Shown in pieces: positions 49,403 to 58,182 of a stretch of 64,000 bases of DNA. The DNA is taken from NCBI RefSeq assembly GCF_035607555.1, contig NZ_JAVHWZ010000002.1, positions 1 through 64,000 of the forward strand, written 5' to 3'. The translations under genes and the position numbers were made by a program. The first letter of the stretch is position 1, and every line of letters begins with the position of its first letter. Below the pieces are notes generated by a model, which ran no database searches, was not told the DNA's origin, and saw only the letters and a program-made list of their open reading frames with translations. The DNA is from Candidatus Bealeia paramacronuclearis (GTDB lineage Bacteria > Pseudomonadota > Alphaproteobacteria > UBA9655).

Positions 49403-49809
49403 GACCAAATTTTCCCCCACACAAATCCAAGGGCCCAAGAAAAGACAGAAAAAGAAATGGCGCAAATAATAACTATTTTTCCAGAATTTTCTGCTGTTTT
49501 CAAATCATACCCATGACCCAAATCCCAAGCTAAATGACGGATACCATTGGCGAGATGATAAAACAACGAAAAGCTCCAGCCCATTAAAAAAAGATATCCA
49601 ATAGGGCTTTTGAGCCAACTTTTTGCGCATGCATAACTTTCAGGTCCCGAGGACAATAAGGTGAGCCACAGCACGAAAAGAAGGGTCCCAAAATAAAGAA
49701 CAACGCCTGTTCCTCGATGCAAAATGGAGAGTATGGAGGTCATTTGAGGCTTATAAATTTGTAAATGAGGCGAAAGCGGCATGTCTCGTTTTTCAGGTTG
49801 CGAGGTCAT
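49399..49809 (-). CDS. sdhC: Succinate dehydrogenase cytochrome b556 subunit
   Basis: A 136-residue, three-helix subunit. SPHLQIYKPQMTSILSILHR is the family signature and FYHLANGIRHLAWDLGHG carries the heme His. It is the first gene of the operon; the promoter must lie in 49810-50000. Confidence 0.95.
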   Translation of the reverse strand: MTSQPEKRDMPLSPHLQIYKPQMTSILSILHRGTGVVLYFGTLLFVLWLTLLSSGPESYACAKSWLKSPIGYLFLMGWSFSLFYHLANGIRHLAWDLGHGYDLKTAENSGKIVIICAISFSVFSWALGFVWGKIWS

Positions 49810-50235
49810 CTCTGTTTTCTCAAGAGTTGTTTTTATATGAGAATTGTATTTAACGCGAAGGTGGCCTTTTCGTCAATGCGTGGAAAAAAAATTGTAGGAG
49901 TTCATACCATTTCCGTAAAATAGTTAACAAAATGAAAGACCGTACGTTGTCATCCCCGCGGAGGCGTGGATGAAGGGTCACCTCATGAAAAACAAAAAAT
50001 TTCTACAATTTACTACTTTCGTCATCTTCGTAATGAATCAGCCAGTCAATTTGTCAAATATGAATTAAATTTCAATGGCTTTTTACGGGTAGGCAAATGA
50101 AAAACTTGATTTTTGAGGGAAAATAAGGGATAAGTAAATGTAAGTCGGCCCTATGAGGTTAAGGCGTGACGTTATCTCAAGTCTTGTCCTCATAAAATTT
50201 CAAATAAGGCGAAAAGGATATAAAGACACAAAATC
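49810..50235. other. Intergenic region with a short palindromic repeat
   Basis: It lies between the divergent sdhC and phosphotransferase genes. CATCCCCGCGGAGGCGTGGATG (49951-49972) is an imperfect palindrome of the kind found as dispersed intergenic repeats in alphaproteobacteria. No ORF or RNA gene is supported. Confidence 0.5.
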
Positions 50236-51255
50236 ATGTGGAATGCGCCCTTGCAACGATTGGATCAGAGGCAAATCCCGAGCTTTCTTCAAAAGACGTA
50301 TGGAGCAGATTTGGAATCTGTAAAACTCATTAGTAATGGGATCAACCTTGTTTTTCGCTTTGAAAAAGAAGGGCGAGGATATTATCTCAAACTCACCCAT
50401 GAGGCATTAAGGCCCCAAACGGCTCTTCAAGAGGCAATTTTATTTCATCAGTTTCTTTTTGAAAACACTCTTCCCGTTCCTGAAATTGTGTTCTCGCAAA
50501 ATGGCAAGACAATCGAAGTTTTAAGTCAAAATGAGGATGTCTTTTTGGCCCATGTTATGAAAGAAGTTTTGGGAGAAAGTATTGCACCCCTCGATAAAAT
50601 TGGGAATTTAACGCCTGAGGTCCTTAAAAATTGGGGACGGACTTTGGCACAGTTTCATAAAATTGCTCAGGGGTATGCGAAGGCTCCTATGTTTAAACGT
50701 GGGAACGATATCTTTGAGGAATTCGATGGGTATGTATCACAAGAAAATTCAGCCCTTCAGCATGAGTACAATGATGTAAAAAACAAAATCCTAGCGCTTC
50801 CGAGGACGCCATTTAATTTTGGTGTGATCCACGGAGATCACCGACCGGGCAATGTTTTGATTCAAGGCGGGCGTATTTTCCTCATTGATTTTGATGAGCC
50901 CTTAAACGCCTGCCTTATGAAAGATATTGCGCGCCCTTTTTTCGACCTCTATGTGGAAAATGATCTGCGTCTTTTTGAAAAATCTAAACCATTTTTCGAA
51001 GGCTATATTGAGGTACTTCCTCAGATGCTTTTAAATTTTGAGGATTTTTTGCTTTTCTTACGCCTTAAAGCTCTCGATATTTATCTTTGGACGATCAATA
51101 ACTGGCACAGTGATATAGCCCCCGGCGGCGGTAATGTAAGGGAATGGATGTCGAGAATTCGAAATTCCATTGAATCAGAGGCAAGTAATTCAAAGTGTTA
51201 TCGTTTCTTAGCTCCCACAGGCCAGATTGTGCAATATGATCCTGTCATTGTGTAG
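50236..51255 (+). CDS. Phosphotransferase of the APH/choline kinase fold
   Basis: A 339-residue protein-kinase-like fold enzyme. The catalytic loop is VIHGDHRPGNVLI (Asp as base, Asn for metal) and the metal-binding Asp lies in FLIDFDEP. The N-lobe Lys is likely in RGYYLKLTH. It resembles SrkA/YihE-type kinases and small-molecule phosphotransferases; the substrate cannot be told. Its last 58 bases overlap the 3' end of a convergent exported-protein gene. Confidence 0.82.
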   Translation: MWNAPLQRLDQRQIPSFLQKTYGADLESVKLISNGINLVFRFEKEGRGYYLKLTHEALRPQTALQEAILFHQFLFENTLPVPEIVFSQNGKTIEVLSQNEDVFLAHVMKEVLGESIAPLDKIGNLTPEVLKNWGRTLAQFHKIAQGYAKAPMFKRGNDIFEEFDGYVSQENSALQHEYNDVKNKILALPRTPFNFGVIHGDHRPGNVLIQGGRIFLIDFDEPLNACLMKDIARPFFDLYVENDLRLFEKSKPFFEGYIEVLPQMLLNFEDFLLFLRLKALDIYLWTINNWHSDIAPGGGNVREWMSRIRNSIESEASNSKCYRFLAPTGQIVQYDPVIV

Positions 51256-51533
51256 TTCCCTCTACTCTCGTTATTCTTCGATGCAGATGCGGCACACGCT
51301 GCATCACCTTCGTCTTGCGTGAGCGCGGAATCTGATTGTTTACAATTGAGTAAGCCTGCTTTATGGCAAAACATCTTGTCCTTTGAAATGCCGTAGTCAT
51401 CAGGATCAATGGTCCATCCATCAAGGTTCTTAGTGTTTTCGCATTCTAAAACTTTATAACAAGCAAACAAGGGGTTTGATGTAGAATAGAAAACCAGAGC
51501 CACAAGAGTTTTTCTTAAAAGCTTTTTATTCAT
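51198..51533 (-). CDS. Exported Cys-rich protein
   Basis: A 111-residue product with a signal peptide (LRKTLVALVFYSTSNPLFA) and seven Cys in the mature part (CYKVLECEN, MFCHKAG, LNCKQSD, AACAAS, SYCTIW). No family is recognised. Its 3' end overlaps the convergent phosphotransferase gene by 58 bases. The Shine-Dalgarno is poor. Confidence 0.6.
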   Translation of the reverse strand: MNKKLLRKTLVALVFYSTSNPLFACYKVLECENTKNLDGWTIDPDDYGISKDKMFCHKAGLLNCKQSDSALTQDEGDAACAASASKNNESRGNYTMTGSYCTIWPVGAKKR

Positions 51534-51564
51534 TTTTTATTGATACTTTCGCGGTTAATTATTC

Positions 51565-51975
51565 GAAGACAATTAAGTAAAGATAGAAAAGAAAGAGTCT
51601 AGGTGTTTTTTCAAGACCTCAGGATCGGAGAGGTGGTAAAGAAGAAGCAAGGAAAGGCCTTTCCAGTGATTTTGCTTCTTTGCCAACCCATTTTAAGACA
51701 GCGACATTGCTGACCTTAAGAAGTTTTCCAACCCTCCCAAAGTTCGCGTTTCCCAATGTATACAAAAAGATTGCCAGCGCTTTCATGCCCTCTGGCTTTC
51801 CGCGCTTGGGCGTATTTGTGAAATTGTAACCACATGATTTACAGCGATAACGCTGGATGTCTCCAACCATTTCATTCTTAACACATTGAATTGAATTACA
51901 TTTCTTGCATTCCATGACCAGTCTCCTTTTGAACAAGTCACCTTATCACGCTATCTATTTTTGGTTAAGTGTCTC
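51565..51975 (-). mobile_element. Internally deleted IS1-family element
   Basis: A 411-bp relative of the element at 13499-14272, reversed. The right end (GGTTAAGTGTCTC) matches the parent repeat closely; the left end (GAAGACAATTAAGTAAAGATA) is diverged. The middle, about 360 bp including most of InsB', is missing, so transposase would have to come from another copy. No target duplication is evident. Confidence 0.85.
51619..51915 (-). pseudogene. Truncated IS1 InsA-like frame
   Basis: The zinc-ribbon and helix-turn-helix part (MECKKCNSIQ, YRCKSCGYNF, LKVSNVAVLKWVGKEAKSLE) runs directly into an out-of-frame piece of the InsB' 3' end (ASSLPPLRS). The product lacks the catalytic domain; it might still bind IS ends. 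Confidence 0.8.
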
Positions 51976-51990
51976 AAAAAAAGCTTATTA

Positions 51991-52029
51991 CACAAAGGAG
52001 TTGTTTTTAAAAGCTCACATTGAAATCCA
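51991..52029 (+). repeat. 39-bp direct repeat, copy A
   Basis: It starts CACAAAGGAGTTGTTTTTAA and matches 52682-52720 at 35 of 39 positions. It lies downstream of the exported-protein gene 52216-52647. Confidence 0.75.
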
Positions 52030-52215
52030 CCTTTATAAGCCTGTCCCGTTCATAAAAGTTGTCATAGGAAAGAGAATACTTCAGATGAAGGCCTGCTATG
52101 CCAGAACACGGCGTGCCATATCAAAAAGTTCAATCCATTTTCTAAGTAAACAGCGTGGACTCACCTGAGGTTGAGCCCTCAATTATCTCTCTTATGTATC
52201 CTTCTCCCCTTATTT

Positions 52216-52647
52216 TCAAAGAGGAGCGGTTACAACAATTACTGATTTGGATGGAACATCATAATGATCATTATGAATGGTTTCTCCATCATAACAATCG
52301 ACTCTTATTGTATTAGGATTAGGTTCCAAAGTCCAAGGCGTTGGGCATTCTTTAGCAGGAAGGTAAAAATTATGACTCGTGTTAGCTTCTACATCAGCCT
52401 CTACATAAACACAGGGTTGGTTGGGACCATAAGTCGGGGCATGAGTAGTATCAATTATTTGGCAGAATATCGAGACGTCAGTATCATTTTTAACTTGTGC
52501 TGTCCAAAGATAGTCTTGAGGAGAAGGTGTTTTACCACCTAAAGATGCAGCAGGTGCAGCCTTTGCTGTCCCTTCCAAAAAAACTAGAAAGCTGAAAGCC
52601 ACTACAGCTAATCTTTTCTTACGGCTTATTAAAAAAAGCTTATTCAT
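52216..52647 (-). CDS. Exported beta-rich protein, unknown
   Basis: A 143-residue product with AAGGAGG before the ATG and a signal peptide (VVAFSFLVFLEGTAKA). The mature part (WTAQVKNDTDVSIFCQI, VEANTSHNFYLPAKECP, TIRVDCYDGETI) has an alternating pattern suggesting a small beta sandwich, with about four Cys. Family not recognised. The gene is flanked by a 39-bp direct repeat, 35 bp before its start and about 190 bp after its stop. Confidence 0.68.
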   Translation of the reverse strand: MNKLFLISRKKRLAVVAFSFLVFLEGTAKAAPAASLGGKTPSPQDYLWTAQVKNDTDVSIFCQIIDTTHAPTYGPNQPCVYVEADVEANTSHNFYLPAKECPTPWTLEPNPNTIRVDCYDGETIHNDHYDVPSKSVIVVTAPL

Positions 52648-52681
52648 TTTGCCTCCTTGGAAATGAAAGAAAAGTAAAAAT

Positions 52682-52720
52682 CACAAAGGAGCTGTTTTTA
52701 AAAGCTCGCCCTGAAATCCA
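52682..52720 (+). repeat. 39-bp direct repeat, copy B
   Basis: It starts CACAAAGGAGCTGTTTTTAA. GAGCT...AGCTC inside can form a small hairpin. A looser third match (ACAAGGAGCTTTTTTCAAAG, from about 43228) lies upstream of the exported-protein gene at 43155. Confidence 0.75.
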
Positions 52721-53003
52721 GTTTTCGCCAGAATAGCACAAAATAGGGTAGAAAAAAATGAAAATATGGTGTTTTTACGGGTTCATATAAAATGAGACTG
52801 ATCTGACCTTAATCAAATCGATAGGGTTTCAGCCTTTCTTGTCAAGGTGCGTTTTACTTTTATCTGAACTCGGACACTGCTTTTGATGGCAACCCTTAGC
52901 GGATAACTTAGCTGGAAAATTCCCCATCTACCCCATTATTCTGCCGATAAACCAATTCTTCAGGGTGGACTATTTATTCGGACATAATCTTTTTTAGAAA
53001 ATG
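52721..53003. other. Gene-free stretch, possible IS end remnant
   Basis: No gene is supported. ACTTTTATCTGAACTC at about 52852-52867 recurs with one mismatch at about 700-715 beside the IS630 relic, so it may be a leftover IS terminus. Confidence 0.35.
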
Positions 53004-54287
53004 TTATCCAGAAACACCCTGCTCGGCATAGGCGAAGGTTTCGGGTGTGTGCGTTTCTTTCTTTCCCAAAAGTTGATAGACGGCGAAGAAGATGACCGAA
53101 ACGGCCATGGGATATAAGGCGGGCGCATAAAGACTGAGATGCAGGGATTCGATGAGATAGGTCAGAATCATTGGCGTTGTCCCTCCAAAAATGGCCATGC
53201 CGAGGCAGAAATTGACTGAGATTCCACGATAGCGCGCTTCTGGCGGGAAAAGCTTTTGAAGGAAAATATGACCAGATCCTGCAATGCCTGCAGCCAATCC
53301 CCCTAAAAGCGCTTGCCCTAAAATAATGGAATAAATGTCCTGGCTTTGAAGCAGATAATAAACGGGTACAATTGTGACAAAAACCGCAATGGAGAGAATT
53401 CTCATGCCCATTTGGTGTCCTTGAACGTCCAAAAGATAGCCTGCAGCAGGAGAGAGAATCATAAAGATAAAAAGACCTGCGAGATTCAATTGCATAGCCA
53501 ATACCATGTCCCATCCGAGATATTTTGACATATACATATTCAAAAACCCTAAGAGAGAGTAGGTGAGAGAGCCGTTAAAAGCCCCTAAGAAAAAGGCAAT
53601 GGTGGAGCTGCGTCCATGGGTTTGATAAATTTCAACGAGTGTCAGTTTTTTGGCTTGTGGTCTTTTCTGGAGATTTTCAAATTCAGGCGTTTCATTCATA
53701 TAGCGCCGAATAAAAAATCCAAGGGCACTGATGAGAGCTCCTGCGATAAAGGGAATTCGCCACATCCACTCATCGCCAAAAGAGGTCACAAGATATCCCG
53801 CAAAAGTCGCCATAAGGGCTCCAATGACCACGGAGGAGGTGATGAGCCCTCCGGCTGCGCCAGGCTGGACATTTCCAATATGCTCAAGGGCAAAAATGGC
53901 TGCGCCATTATATTCACCCCCGGTGCAAAGGCCTTGGCAAAGTCGGCAGAGAATTAACGTGAGAGGCGCTATAATCCCGAGAGTTTCATAGCTGGGTAAA
54001 AGTCCAATGATGAGTGTAGGAGCGCCTGACAAAAGAATCGTCCAGCTGAGGGCATATTTGCGTCCGAATTTATCTCCCAAATATCCAAAGAAAAGTCCGC
54101 CAATTGGGCGCATCATGAACCCGGCAGCAAATGCGCCCCAACTCGCGAGAAGGGAGATTGTCGCGCTTTCAGAAGGAAAGAATAATTTCCCAATGGAAAC
54201 TGCAAAAATTCCATAAAGCGTAAAATCGTAAAACTCGAGGGCGTTTCCCTTCATTGCAGGAATAATAATTCGGCTAAATTTTTTCAA
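53004..54287 (-). CDS. MHS-family MFS transporter (ProP-like), second paralog
   Basis: A 427-residue, 12-helix permease: KGNALEFYDFTLYGIFAVSI, RPIGGLFFGYLGDKFGRKYA and RLCQGLCTGGEYNGAAIFALE. The branch imports zwitterions and organic acids with protons. The start is TTG, with AAGGGAG nine bases upstream; no ATG gives the right N-terminus. It is divergent from the porin across 200 bp, so the pair could handle the same solutes, though this is inference. Confidence 0.87.
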   Translation of the reverse strand: MKKFSRIIIPAMKGNALEFYDFTLYGIFAVSIGKLFFPSESATISLLASWGAFAAGFMMRPIGGLFFGYLGDKFGRKYALSWTILLSGAPTLIIGLLPSYETLGIIAPLTLILCRLCQGLCTGGEYNGAAIFALEHIGNVQPGAAGGLITSSVVIGALMATFAGYLVTSFGDEWMWRIPFIAGALISALGFFIRRYMNETPEFENLQKRPQAKKLTLVEIYQTHGRSSTIAFFLGAFNGSLTYSLLGFLNMYMSKYLGWDMVLAMQLNLAGLFIFMILSPAAGYLLDVQGHQMGMRILSIAVFVTIVPVYYLLQSQDIYSIILGQALLGGLAAGIAGSGHIFLQKLFPPEARYRGISVNFCLGMAIFGGTTPMILTYLIESLHLSLYAPALYPMAVSVIFFAVYQLLGKKETHTPETFAYAEQGVSG

Positions 54288-54489
54288 AGTTGGCGCTCCC
54301 TTTTAATTTTTTCTACAGTTTAACTAAATTTTAAGAATTTTACAAAACCCATTTTTAAGCATTTTTAAACATTTAATAGTGGCATTTTTGTATCATGAAA
54401 AGTTAATGATAAAAATGCGTTTGAAAGCTGAATTGCGGTGTTTCCAAAAAGTCTTTACATTCTTAAAAAAATAAATAGGTGAGGATGAT

Positions 54490-55947
54490 ATGACCTTCAA
54501 TTTCAGACATAAAAACTATACCCCCCTTTTTGCGATGGCTTTGGGAGCGTTCACTTCCAGCCTTTCGGCATCTCCCTCAATGAGTGCTCCTCAACTCACC
54601 ATTTCCGGTCAGTCCACGTTTAATGCGTGGTGGTTTGAAAACAAACAGCAAAAGTATCGCAATGACAGTGATTTTGGGCAAGGTTTTGCATTGGGACAAA
54701 TATTTGGTCCTGGACAAGGGTTGCCTTTAGATAATTCACAAATGCGTGGTTATGGTCGTGGATATCTTTTCACGATGGACGACAGTCGCTTGAAATTTGA
54801 TGTCAGTGGAAAAACAGATCCAGGAATGGATTACGGTTTTGCCGTTCTTGTGAATACAAGCACAGAGCAAACATCTTATGATAAAACTATCAAAGAAAGC
54901 TATATCTGGGCTGGTGGTTCATGGGGTCGCCTCACATTCGGTAACACCGATGGCGTTGAAGACATCATGGCTTTCGGTGGATTTGATCCATTGGGCGGTA
55001 CAGGCGGTTTTGACGGTAACTTCGACCGTGTTGTGAACTTTGTGACAGGTACGGTCACTTCTATTGACCTCGTTGGTGACACAGGAAAATCCACAAAAGT
55101 CATGTATCAAACACCACGCTACTATGGCTTCCAAGGTGGTATCAGCTTTACACCACAAACAGGTCACCAAGGCGAAGCTAAGATCAACAGCTCACGTGAT
55201 TATGGCAAAAAAGGGGAGCTCAATGCTTTCGACCGTCGTAGCATCGCTGGTGGTTTGAACTTCCTCAACAAGTGGAATAATGGCTTTGAACTGGGTCTTT
55301 CTGGAACAGCTATTTTCGCAAAAACTCAACCTGAGTATACGGGTGATAATTGGACATTGGTCGATACTGATGGACAAATTGTTGCCACTAACATAGGTAA
55401 TAATAGTGGAGAGCGTAAGAACACAGCTTCTTTTGCGCTGGGTACGATGATGCGATATGCCGGATTCGAGCTGGGGTTTGAATTTGGAAATAATAGCAGG
55501 TCTGGTCAAATTAAAGATTTACAAGTAGAAACTGGAGGGCCAAAAACCAATTCTGGTTGGTTTATCGATACAGGTTTAGCCTACAGCTGGGGCCCTACAA
55601 AATTCAGTATTGGCTATATGTATACAAAACGTAAAGCCATGGGATTGCGTGGAACATTTGCCAACGGAAATTTGGAATTTTTCAAAGCCAAAAACCGTAC
55701 CAATATTCTCTCGACCTCAATCGATCATAAATTGGCCCCGGGTGTGGGTGTATACTTTGAATATGCTCACTATGACATGAAGAACGAAGGCTTTAATGTT
55801 GATGCGATGTTACACAACAGTTTGAACCTTGCTCCGGCGGCTACTCCAGGTGTGGTCGTTTCCGCAACAGGTGGCTCCTTTACAGGTCCCGTGGGTCCAA
55901 AGCAAAAGTCTGATGCTTTTGTCTTGGGTACAAAGGTTAAATTCTGA
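54490..55947 (+). CDS. Outer-membrane porin
   Basis: A 485-residue protein with a signal peptide ending near LSASPSMSA, alternating beta-strand sequence throughout, Gly/Asn/Asp-rich turns and a C-terminal Phe (LGTKVKF), as BamA substrates have. AYIWAGGSWGRLTFGNTDG is typical of the trimeric porin family. It forms a diffusion channel. GGTGAGG lies before the ATG. Confidence 0.88.
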   Translation: MTFNFRHKNYTPLFAMALGAFTSSLSASPSMSAPQLTISGQSTFNAWWFENKQQKYRNDSDFGQGFALGQIFGPGQGLPLDNSQMRGYGRGYLFTMDDSRLKFDVSGKTDPGMDYGFAVLVNTSTEQTSYDKTIKESYIWAGGSWGRLTFGNTDGVEDIMAFGGFDPLGGTGGFDGNFDRVVNFVTGTVTSIDLVGDTGKSTKVMYQTPRYYGFQGGISFTPQTGHQGEAKINSSRDYGKKGELNAFDRRSIAGGLNFLNKWNNGFELGLSGTAIFAKTQPEYTGDNWTLVDTDGQIVATNIGNNSGERKNTASFALGTMMRYAGFELGFEFGNNSRSGQIKDLQVETGGPKTNSGWFIDTGLAYSWGPTKFSIGYMYTKRKAMGLRGTFANGNLEFFKAKNRTNILSTSIDHKLAPGVGVYFEYAHYDMKNEGFNVDAMLHNSLNLAPAATPGVVVSATGGSFTGPVGPKQKSDAFVLGTKVKF

Positions 55948-56074
55948 TTCTTTTCAAGGATGAAACTAATCGTCAGAGTTCCGTATCGTTAATTGGTGTT
56001 TGTGAAAACGCAAATAAAAATTGACTTTTTGACCATTCTTTGGTAATTAAGCTCATCTTAATAAAGGAGTTGAT

Positions 56075-56737
56075 ATGCCTGAAGTTCTGATCAACGGTCC
56101 TGTCGGACGCATTGAAGCCCGTTATCACCATAATAATAACCACAAGGCGCCTATTGCCATTGTTCTCCATCCTCATCCTGAGCATGGTGGGACGATGAAC
56201 AATAAAGTGTCCTATGCCTTATTTCGTGCATTTGCAGATAAGGGGTTTCGTGTGCTGCGTTTTAATTTCCGTGGCGTGGGTCGGTCTGAAGGCAAATTTG
56301 ATCATGGTGAGGGTGAGCTCAGTGACGCGGCCGCGTGCCTCGATTGGCTTCAATCTCAAAATCCTGAGCCACAGCAATGCTGGGTTGCAGGGTTCTCCTT
56401 TGGAGCTTGGATTTGTATGCAGCTTTTAATGCGCCGCCCTGAACTTGATGGATTTATTTCTGTAGCCCCGCCTGCCAATCATTATGATTTTAGTTTCTTA
56501 GCGCCTTGCCCTGTTTCTGGAATGCTTTTGCAAGGGACTGAAGACGATATCGTGCCTAAAGATTCTGTGGCAAAGCTTGCACAAAAACTTTCGGCACAAC
56601 GGGGGCTTCATATTGATTATCGTTTGGTACCTGGTGCCGATCACTTCTTTGCAGGAAAACTCGATATCCTCACAAATCATGTGAATGATTATCTTGACGC
56701 CGCTTTTAATCCCATGCCTTTGGTTGCGAATGGGTGA
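56075..56737 (+). CDS. Alpha/beta hydrolase
   Basis: A 220-residue cytoplasmic hydrolase. The nucleophile Ser lies in AGFSFGAWI, the acid probably in GTEDDIVP, and the His in PGADHFFAG. VLHPHPEHGGTMNNKV and FNFRGVGRSEG are diagnostic for a widespread subfamily of small dienelactone-hydrolase-like enzymes of unknown substrate. AAAGGAG precedes the ATG. Confidence 0.88.
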   Translation: MPEVLINGPVGRIEARYHHNNNHKAPIAIVLHPHPEHGGTMNNKVSYALFRAFADKGFRVLRFNFRGVGRSEGKFDHGEGELSDAAACLDWLQSQNPEPQQCWVAGFSFGAWICMQLLMRRPELDGFISVAPPANHYDFSFLAPCPVSGMLLQGTEDDIVPKDSVAKLAQKLSAQRGLHIDYRLVPGADHFFAGKLDILTNHVNDYLDAAFNPMPLVANG

Positions 56738-57089
56738 GACTCTAAGAGTCTTCTTTTTGAGTGTCGTTTGAATTTAAAAAATAGAACAAGTGAGATTTTC
56801 ATGACAACGCTTTTTGATTCCCTCTCAATGGGGCCATATATTCTTCCAAATCGTATTATTATGGCGCCTATGACCAGGGGACGTTCGGATGTAGGAGCTT
56901 TGCCCAATGAGCTTATGGCTGAGTATTATGCTAGCCGTGCAGATGCTGGATTATTAATCACTGAAGCTACTGCTATTCATCCTTTGGGTTATGGTTGGTT
57001 GGGCGCGCCGGGTATTTGGAATGAGGATCAAACAAAAAAGTGGAAACTTGTGACAGATGCGGTTCATGAGAAAGGTGGAAAAATTTTTC

Positions 57090-57094
57090 TCCAA
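57090..57094. repeat. Target-site duplication, left
   Basis: TCCAA, repeated at 58178-58182 around the IS. Confidence 0.9.
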
Positions 57095-58177
57095 CACGAG
57101 TTACGCAGTTTGCAGGAGAAGAGAGAAGAGATAAGGTGAGAGGGAATATTTATTAAATGAGAAGAAATGATGTCTCGACACAAATGCACAAAATCACTTT
57201 ATCGTTCATTTTTACAAGCCAGCAGTGTGCGCTATTCAGGGTTGGCACTTTCGGAGGTGTCACCGATTCCATTGTCGCATGACAGCGTCAATCGATGGTT
57301 GAGTTCTAGTGCATTGCGTCCGAGCGGAGTGTGGAATCTTACTCAATCTCTTATTAACAAGAAAGAACCTTGTTTTTTAGTATGTGACGATACAATTTTG
57401 GATAAAAATCGGAGCGAGAAGATAGAGCTTGTGCATTATCAGTATTCTGGGAATGCCCATGATGTTATTGCGGGGATAGGTCTTGTCAATTTGGTATGGC
57501 ATGGCCTGAGGAGTCATGACTCTATTCCTGTTGATTATCGTATTTATGATAAAGCCAGCGATGGCAAAAGCAAGAATGACCATTTCAGGGAAATGTTAAA
57601 GCTGGCTCAAGACAGAGGGATAAATCCGGATGACGTGGTTGCAGACGCTTGGTACTCGAGCTTGAATAATCTGAAGGCCATTGAATCCATAGGCTGGACA
57701 TGGGTGATGGGGTTGAAGAAAAACAGGAAAGTGAATCGTGGAGAAACTCTTGAAAAGCTGGACATTCCAGATGAAGGACTGAAAGTTCACTTACGCGGAT
57801 ATGGATGGATTACTGTTTTCCGGTTTGTTGCCAAAAACGGTCGCACGGATTATATCGGAACCAATAGGGATAATCCCTCTCGTGATCATATTGAACTGGT
57901 CATGAAATCGCGTTGGAAAATCGAAGTTTATCATCGGGAATTAAAGCAAACATGCGGTCTTGAACGCTGTCAGTCTCGCACGGGACGAGCCCAAAGAAAT
58001 CATATATTTCTTGCCATTTCGGCTTGGATTCAAAGATTTAAAAGACGACTTGCTGGAGGCTTCTCTTTTTATCAGCAGCAGTGGGATGTTATTAAGCATG
58101 ATATCTCTAGAGAAATAACAAAACTCATGTCTTTCGCTTAGATTCCCACCCTTTTGCTGCAAACTGCGTAACTCGTG
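57095..58177 (+). mobile_element. 1083-bp insertion sequence, copy 2
   Basis: Same length, ends and encoded protein as 14799-15881, in the opposite orientation. It has CACGAG/CTCGTG termini and a 5-bp TCCAA duplication, and it interrupts the Old Yellow Enzyme gene. Confidence 0.96.
57167..58141 (+). CDS. DDE transposase (IS4/IS701-like), copy 2
   Basis: Its 324 residues are identical to the transposase of copy 1. It shows the same acidic motifs (CDDTILDK, VVADAWYSS, WKIEVYHRELKQ). The frame is complete and lies on the same strand as the disrupted gene. Confidence 0.92.
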   Translation: MMSRHKCTKSLYRSFLQASSVRYSGLALSEVSPIPLSHDSVNRWLSSSALRPSGVWNLTQSLINKKEPCFLVCDDTILDKNRSEKIELVHYQYSGNAHDVIAGIGLVNLVWHGLRSHDSIPVDYRIYDKASDGKSKNDHFREMLKLAQDRGINPDDVVADAWYSSLNNLKAIESIGWTWVMGLKKNRKVNRGETLEKLDIPDEGLKVHLRGYGWITVFRFVAKNGRTDYIGTNRDNPSRDHIELVMKSRWKIEVYHRELKQTCGLERCQSRTGRAQRNHIFLAISAWIQRFKRRLAGGFSFYQQQWDVIKHDISREITKLMSFA

Positions 58178-58182
58178 TCCAA
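58178..58182. repeat. Target-site duplication, right
   Basis: TCCAA, matching 57090-57094. Confidence 0.9.

Noticed and set aside
51905-52168. 87-codon plus-strand frame
   Set aside because: It begins inside the IS1 derivative, crosses the direct repeat and has no ribosome site.
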